This document shows, piece by piece, positions 61,278-64,000 of a stretch of 64,000 nt of DNA. Under the pieces are notes generated by a model. That model was not told where the DNA came from. It worked only from the letters and a program-made list of their open reading frames with translations, and did not search any database. A program made the position numbers and the translations under genes. How positions within the stretch are numbered: position 1 is the first letter of the stretch; each line of letters starts with the position of its first letter. This DNA is from Tritrichomonas musculus (taxonomy: Eukaryota; Parabasalia; Tritrichomonadida; Tritrichomonadidae). The DNA is taken from assembly GCA_039105265.1 (NCBI GenBank), contig JAPFFF010000003.1, forward strand, positions 6,014,001 to 6,078,000. The letters run 5' to 3'.

Positions 61278-62141
61278 TTAATCAGAATAATCTTGAACAA
61301 TTGGTTTTCTATATTCAGCAGTTACTCCAGGTGGGGTAACGACATTAACATCTTCTGCATCGTGGAATGCTTCAATTCCAATTGTTACATGCTTTGCATT
61401 TGGAAAAGATACATTTTTGAGTTGGTAACATTGATAAAAGCTATTATCACCGAGAACCACATTTTCACCGAGGAATTTGATATCTGATAATGACGTTGCA
61501 TCCATAAAACATTGATTATCAACTTCTGTAAGTGTTGGAGGAACATCTTGAATACTTGTAAGTGATGAACATTCGCAAAAGGCATACATATCGAACTTTT
61601 CAATTACACATGGCGATGCGTATGAAACTGAAGTTAATTTTGTGCATCCATAAAATGCAGAGTTACCGATCTTCTTTATTCCAGATGGGACAACAAATTT
61701 TCCTTCAAAATTACGTCTTACAAATAAAAGCGTGTCAAATTGGTCACCACCAATAAGGTAATTTCCATCAACATACTTAAGATGTTTGATATTAGAGGGT
61801 AATTCAAGATGAACGAGTTCTCTTGTAAGGTAACACCAATCAACAGCAAGTTCTTCAATGCTTGGTGGTAATTTTATGCTAGAAATAGAAGAACTCATAA
61901 AAACGCTACCTCCTATTCTACGTACAGCTGAATCAGCAGCAAAACTGAGAGATTTAATATTTGTATTATCAACAAAAGCGCAATCTTCAATTGATGTAAT
62001 GATATATTGTTTTGATTGATGTTGGACTGCTTTTGGAACAACAACATCACCTTTAGCATCTGGAGATTCAACAATTTGCGCTGTTAAATTGCTTTCATCA
62101 AGTGTGGCAATAAGAGAGTTATCTAAATGAACTTGAGCCAT
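61278..62141 (-). CDS. BspA-like leucine-rich repeat (LRR_5) protein
   Basis: 287 residues made of LRR_5 (BspA-type) repeats of about 23 residues: TSIEDCAFVDNTNIKSLSFA, IGGSVFMSSSISSIKLPPSI, then PSGIKKIGNSAFYGCTKLTS, EKFDMYAFCECSSLTSIQDV, EVDNQCFMDATSLSDIKFLG and DNSFYQCYQLKNVSFPNAKH, with the recurring 'aF..C..L..I.lP' core. No signal peptide or C-terminal membrane anchor is present, so this member may be intracellular or a truncated relative of the surface forms, which in trichomonads are linked to adhesion. The ATG at 62139-62141 has TCACTTT 11 bases upstream. TAA or TGA stop at 61278. Confidence 0.9.
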   Translation of the reverse strand: MAQVHLDNSLIATLDESNLTAQIVESPDAKGDVVVPKAVQHQSKQYIITSIEDCAFVDNTNIKSLSFAADSAVRRIGGSVFMSSSISSIKLPPSIEELAVDWCYLTRELVHLELPSNIKHLKYVDGNYLIGGDQFDTLLFVRRNFEGKFVVPSGIKKIGNSAFYGCTKLTSVSYASPCVIEKFDMYAFCECSSLTSIQDVPPTLTEVDNQCFMDATSLSDIKFLGENVVLGDNSFYQCYQLKNVSFPNAKHVTIGIEAFHDAEDVNVVTPPGVTAEYRKPIVQDYSD

Positions 62142-62146
62142 AAAAA

Positions 62147-62152
62147 AAGTGA
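62147..62152 (-). promoter_or_regulatory. Initiator-like element TCACTT upstream of the BspA-like gene
   Basis: TCACTTT on the minus strand, about 11 bases before the start codon. Confidence 0.5.
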
Positions 62153-63231
62153 AATTGAAAATTTCAATGTGAAGTGAATATATTCAAAAAAATAATAGAT
62201 AAATGACTTTATTCAAAATATAATTTTTTTGGAAAAGATTAGATTATCGAATAATATTTCCTTAATTTAATTATTTAATTTGTTTATTATATCTAAATTA
62301 AAAATATATAATTAAATTTTCTGTTATTAAACATGATAAAACTATTTTTATTAATCACTAAAATCAAAAACTATGATTATTTAAATTAGATTAGACCTGT
62401 TTGAAATTCACTTTTCTATTGGAAAAGTTCGACTTTTTCTAACGTTACTAAATTATATTCACTTGTTATAACAACTTTTTCAGAGTTTTCGGTCTAAAAC
62501 TTATCATTCAAAAGTTTTATTTTATCCTTCATTTATCGGATATTATCAAAAACCTCAATAAAGATACTGCACATCTTATTTGTAATGGGGTATGATTTTT
62601 CATCTTTAATTGGTTGCAATTAGACATAGCAACCTCTCAATCTCATTCAATTTTCCAAACTTATTGAATGCAAACGATAATGTTATTTTTATAGAAATTT
62701 TTAGATTCTGATGTTTATTTTTTATGCAATCAATTTATTGAATAAGTATATCTTTGAAAATAGTATATTAATAAATCAAATTTATTTTAATATTATTTTA
62801 TAAATATATTTTTATTTCATTTAAATGATTTAAGATTAATTTAATCTAATTTGATATTAAATGTTATTTTTTAAAATAATTATCCAACGAATTTAATTGA
62901 AAAATTGAAATAAATTGAGTCTTCAGAAAATCAAACACCACTTTTTCAGGGAAAATTTAAAAGAGCCCTCAAATATTCTATATTATGCTGACTGTTCAAC
63001 TCAAATATATATTCGTCCAATTCAAATATTGAAGGCTATTTTAAAAAGTTGCTAGGTTTAGTTGCAATTATTGAGAATATTGTGAGGATTATAGGTTCAG
63101 AAAAAGTGACATATACTTTTTTGGCCAATTTTTTGAGATAAAGGAGAAAAATATTTATTACTTTTTTGAGAAGCCTTCATCGACTTATTGCACGGATTTC
63201 TGTATATTAATGAAAAAAGATTACACTTTTT
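62153..63231. other. Intergenic DNA, no gene seen
   Basis: AT-rich, with several GAAAAAGT/ACTTTTTC words but no coding frame. Confidence 0.5.
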
Positions 63232-63235
63232 TTAA

Positions 63236-63582
63236 GGTTCTCCTTTCAAATTCAATAGATTAAATTCAATTAGACTTCACAAATAAAATATGCATAAATA
63301 TCGTCTTTATAAACGAATTAAAATATAATATTTACGCAGATATATATTTTAAATTATAAAATAAAAACATTTTCATGATATCCTATCGATTTTATTTTTT
63401 TTACAGATTGAAATCATAAAATTAAAAAATCAATAAAAATTTGAAAAAAATAAGATTTAATCGTTAAGGTCAAATTTTTATATTTTAACCAAAACTTTTT
63501 CCGAAAAATGCCCTATTGAATTATATATTCTATGAGCTAATTCAATATTGAATAATTTACATTTTTTTAGGGAAGGAGAACC
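63236..63582. mobile_element. 347-bp MITE flanked by TTAA
   Basis: GGTTCTCCTT begins at 63236 and AAGGAGAACC ends at 63582; both ends abut TTAA (63232-63235 and 63583-63586). The TTAA duplication and GG start resemble the large element at 53663-58801, but the TIR sequence is different, so it belongs to another TTAA family. No coding frame. Confidence 0.6.
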
Positions 63583-63697
63583 TTAATACAAAAATACTCT
63601 TGCAGAACTTTTTGATTATTGCTTCCTGAAACTTGATTTTATGATATCAAAATTCAAAAAGTTTTAAAATATCATTGAAAAACTCTTTAAGACGGTT

Positions 63698-63880
63698 AAA
63701 AGTCCTTTACGGCGAAGTGAAAATTCACAAAAAGTTTGAAAAAAATTTTACGACATTGAAATAGTCCTTTACCAAAATAAAAAAGGTCATATTTAATTAC
63801 CTTTTTTAATCGTTAATATTTATTATATTTTCTCAATTTTTTGGTAATTTGAATGAATGACTTCACCGTAAAGGACTTTT
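63698..63880. repeat. Inverted repeat of about 23 bases, 183 bp overall
   Basis: AAAAGTCCTTTACGGCGAAG (63698 on) and CTTCACCGTAAAGGACTTTT (ending 63880) are inverted copies with one mismatch. Related words (AATAGTCCTTTACC, GTCGTAAAGATCTTTTTTAC) lie between and after them. It may be a small foldback or the edge of an element cut by the window end. Confidence 0.5.
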
Positions 63881-64000
63881 TTCTGTCGTAAAGATCTTTT
63901 TTACGATACTTTATATACAAAATATTCGTTGATTCTTTCAATTTTTTTAGTCATCGTCTTCTCAATTTTGATAAGATATGGAAATTTTGAATTTTTTCTT

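Overview
The window is very AT-rich, intron-poor eukaryotic DNA that looks like a trichomonad genome, probably Tritrichomonas-like. The evidence is: single-exon genes on both strands; short initiator-like elements of the TCA-pyrimidine-A/T type 6 to 23 bases upstream of several start codons; families typical of trichomonads (long ankyrin proteins, an R2R3 Myb protein, a BspA-like leucine-rich repeat protein, an N-recognin E3 ligase); and heavy loading with DNA transposons (Mutator-like, pogo-like, mariner/Tc1, Kolobok-like, a rve-type integrase and a tyrosine-recombinase element). Species assignment is inference.

Layout. 1-2.4 kb: the 3' end of a TBC-domain gene, ribosomal protein eS19 and a Cys-rich protein. 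2.9-9.75 kb: a graveyard of nested, broken transposons: pogo-like, Tc1-like and rve-integrase pseudogenes, a compact tyrosine-recombinase element with terminal inverted repeats (TIRs), and three copies of small Mutator-type MITEs. 11.2-28.1 kb: the main host-gene block (SAPS-like protein, ankyrin protein, AT-hook-like protein, ZnT5/Msc2-like cation-diffusion protein, a small basic protein, SMCR8/folliculin-like DENN protein, WD40 protein). 28.1-33.6 kb: mostly gene-free, with a 1.2-kb TIR element, a decayed 21-bp repeat and a 0.33-kb MITE. 33.7-39.7 kb: a complete-looking 6.03-kb Mutator-like element flanked by a 9-bp target duplication, with a 780-residue transposase and long TIRs built largely of exact 120-bp tandem repeats. 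40-45.5 kb: a UBR-type E3 ligase and a small unknown gene. 46.6-52.1 kb: decayed transposons, including a deleted mariner copy and a foldback element with a GC-rich centre. 53.66-58.80 kb: a 5.14-kb element bounded by TTAA, carrying an intact DDE transposase-like gene that ends in what looks like a linker-histone (H15) winged helix. 59.4-62.1 kb: Myb and BspA-like genes. 62.2-64 kb: gene-free DNA with a TTAA-flanked MITE.

The host genes show no operon logic; they look like independent housekeeping, signalling and surface functions. The most unusual content is mobile: (1) the Mutator element whose TIRs hold arrays of 11 and 7 GC-rich 120-bp units, (2) the TTAA element with a transposase/H15-like fusion, (3) the tyrosine-recombinase element with about 86-bp TIRs, later split by a MITE with a clean 9-bp target duplication, and (4) GC-rich hairpin cores and perfect 3-nt-loop hairpins embedded in AT-rich elements.
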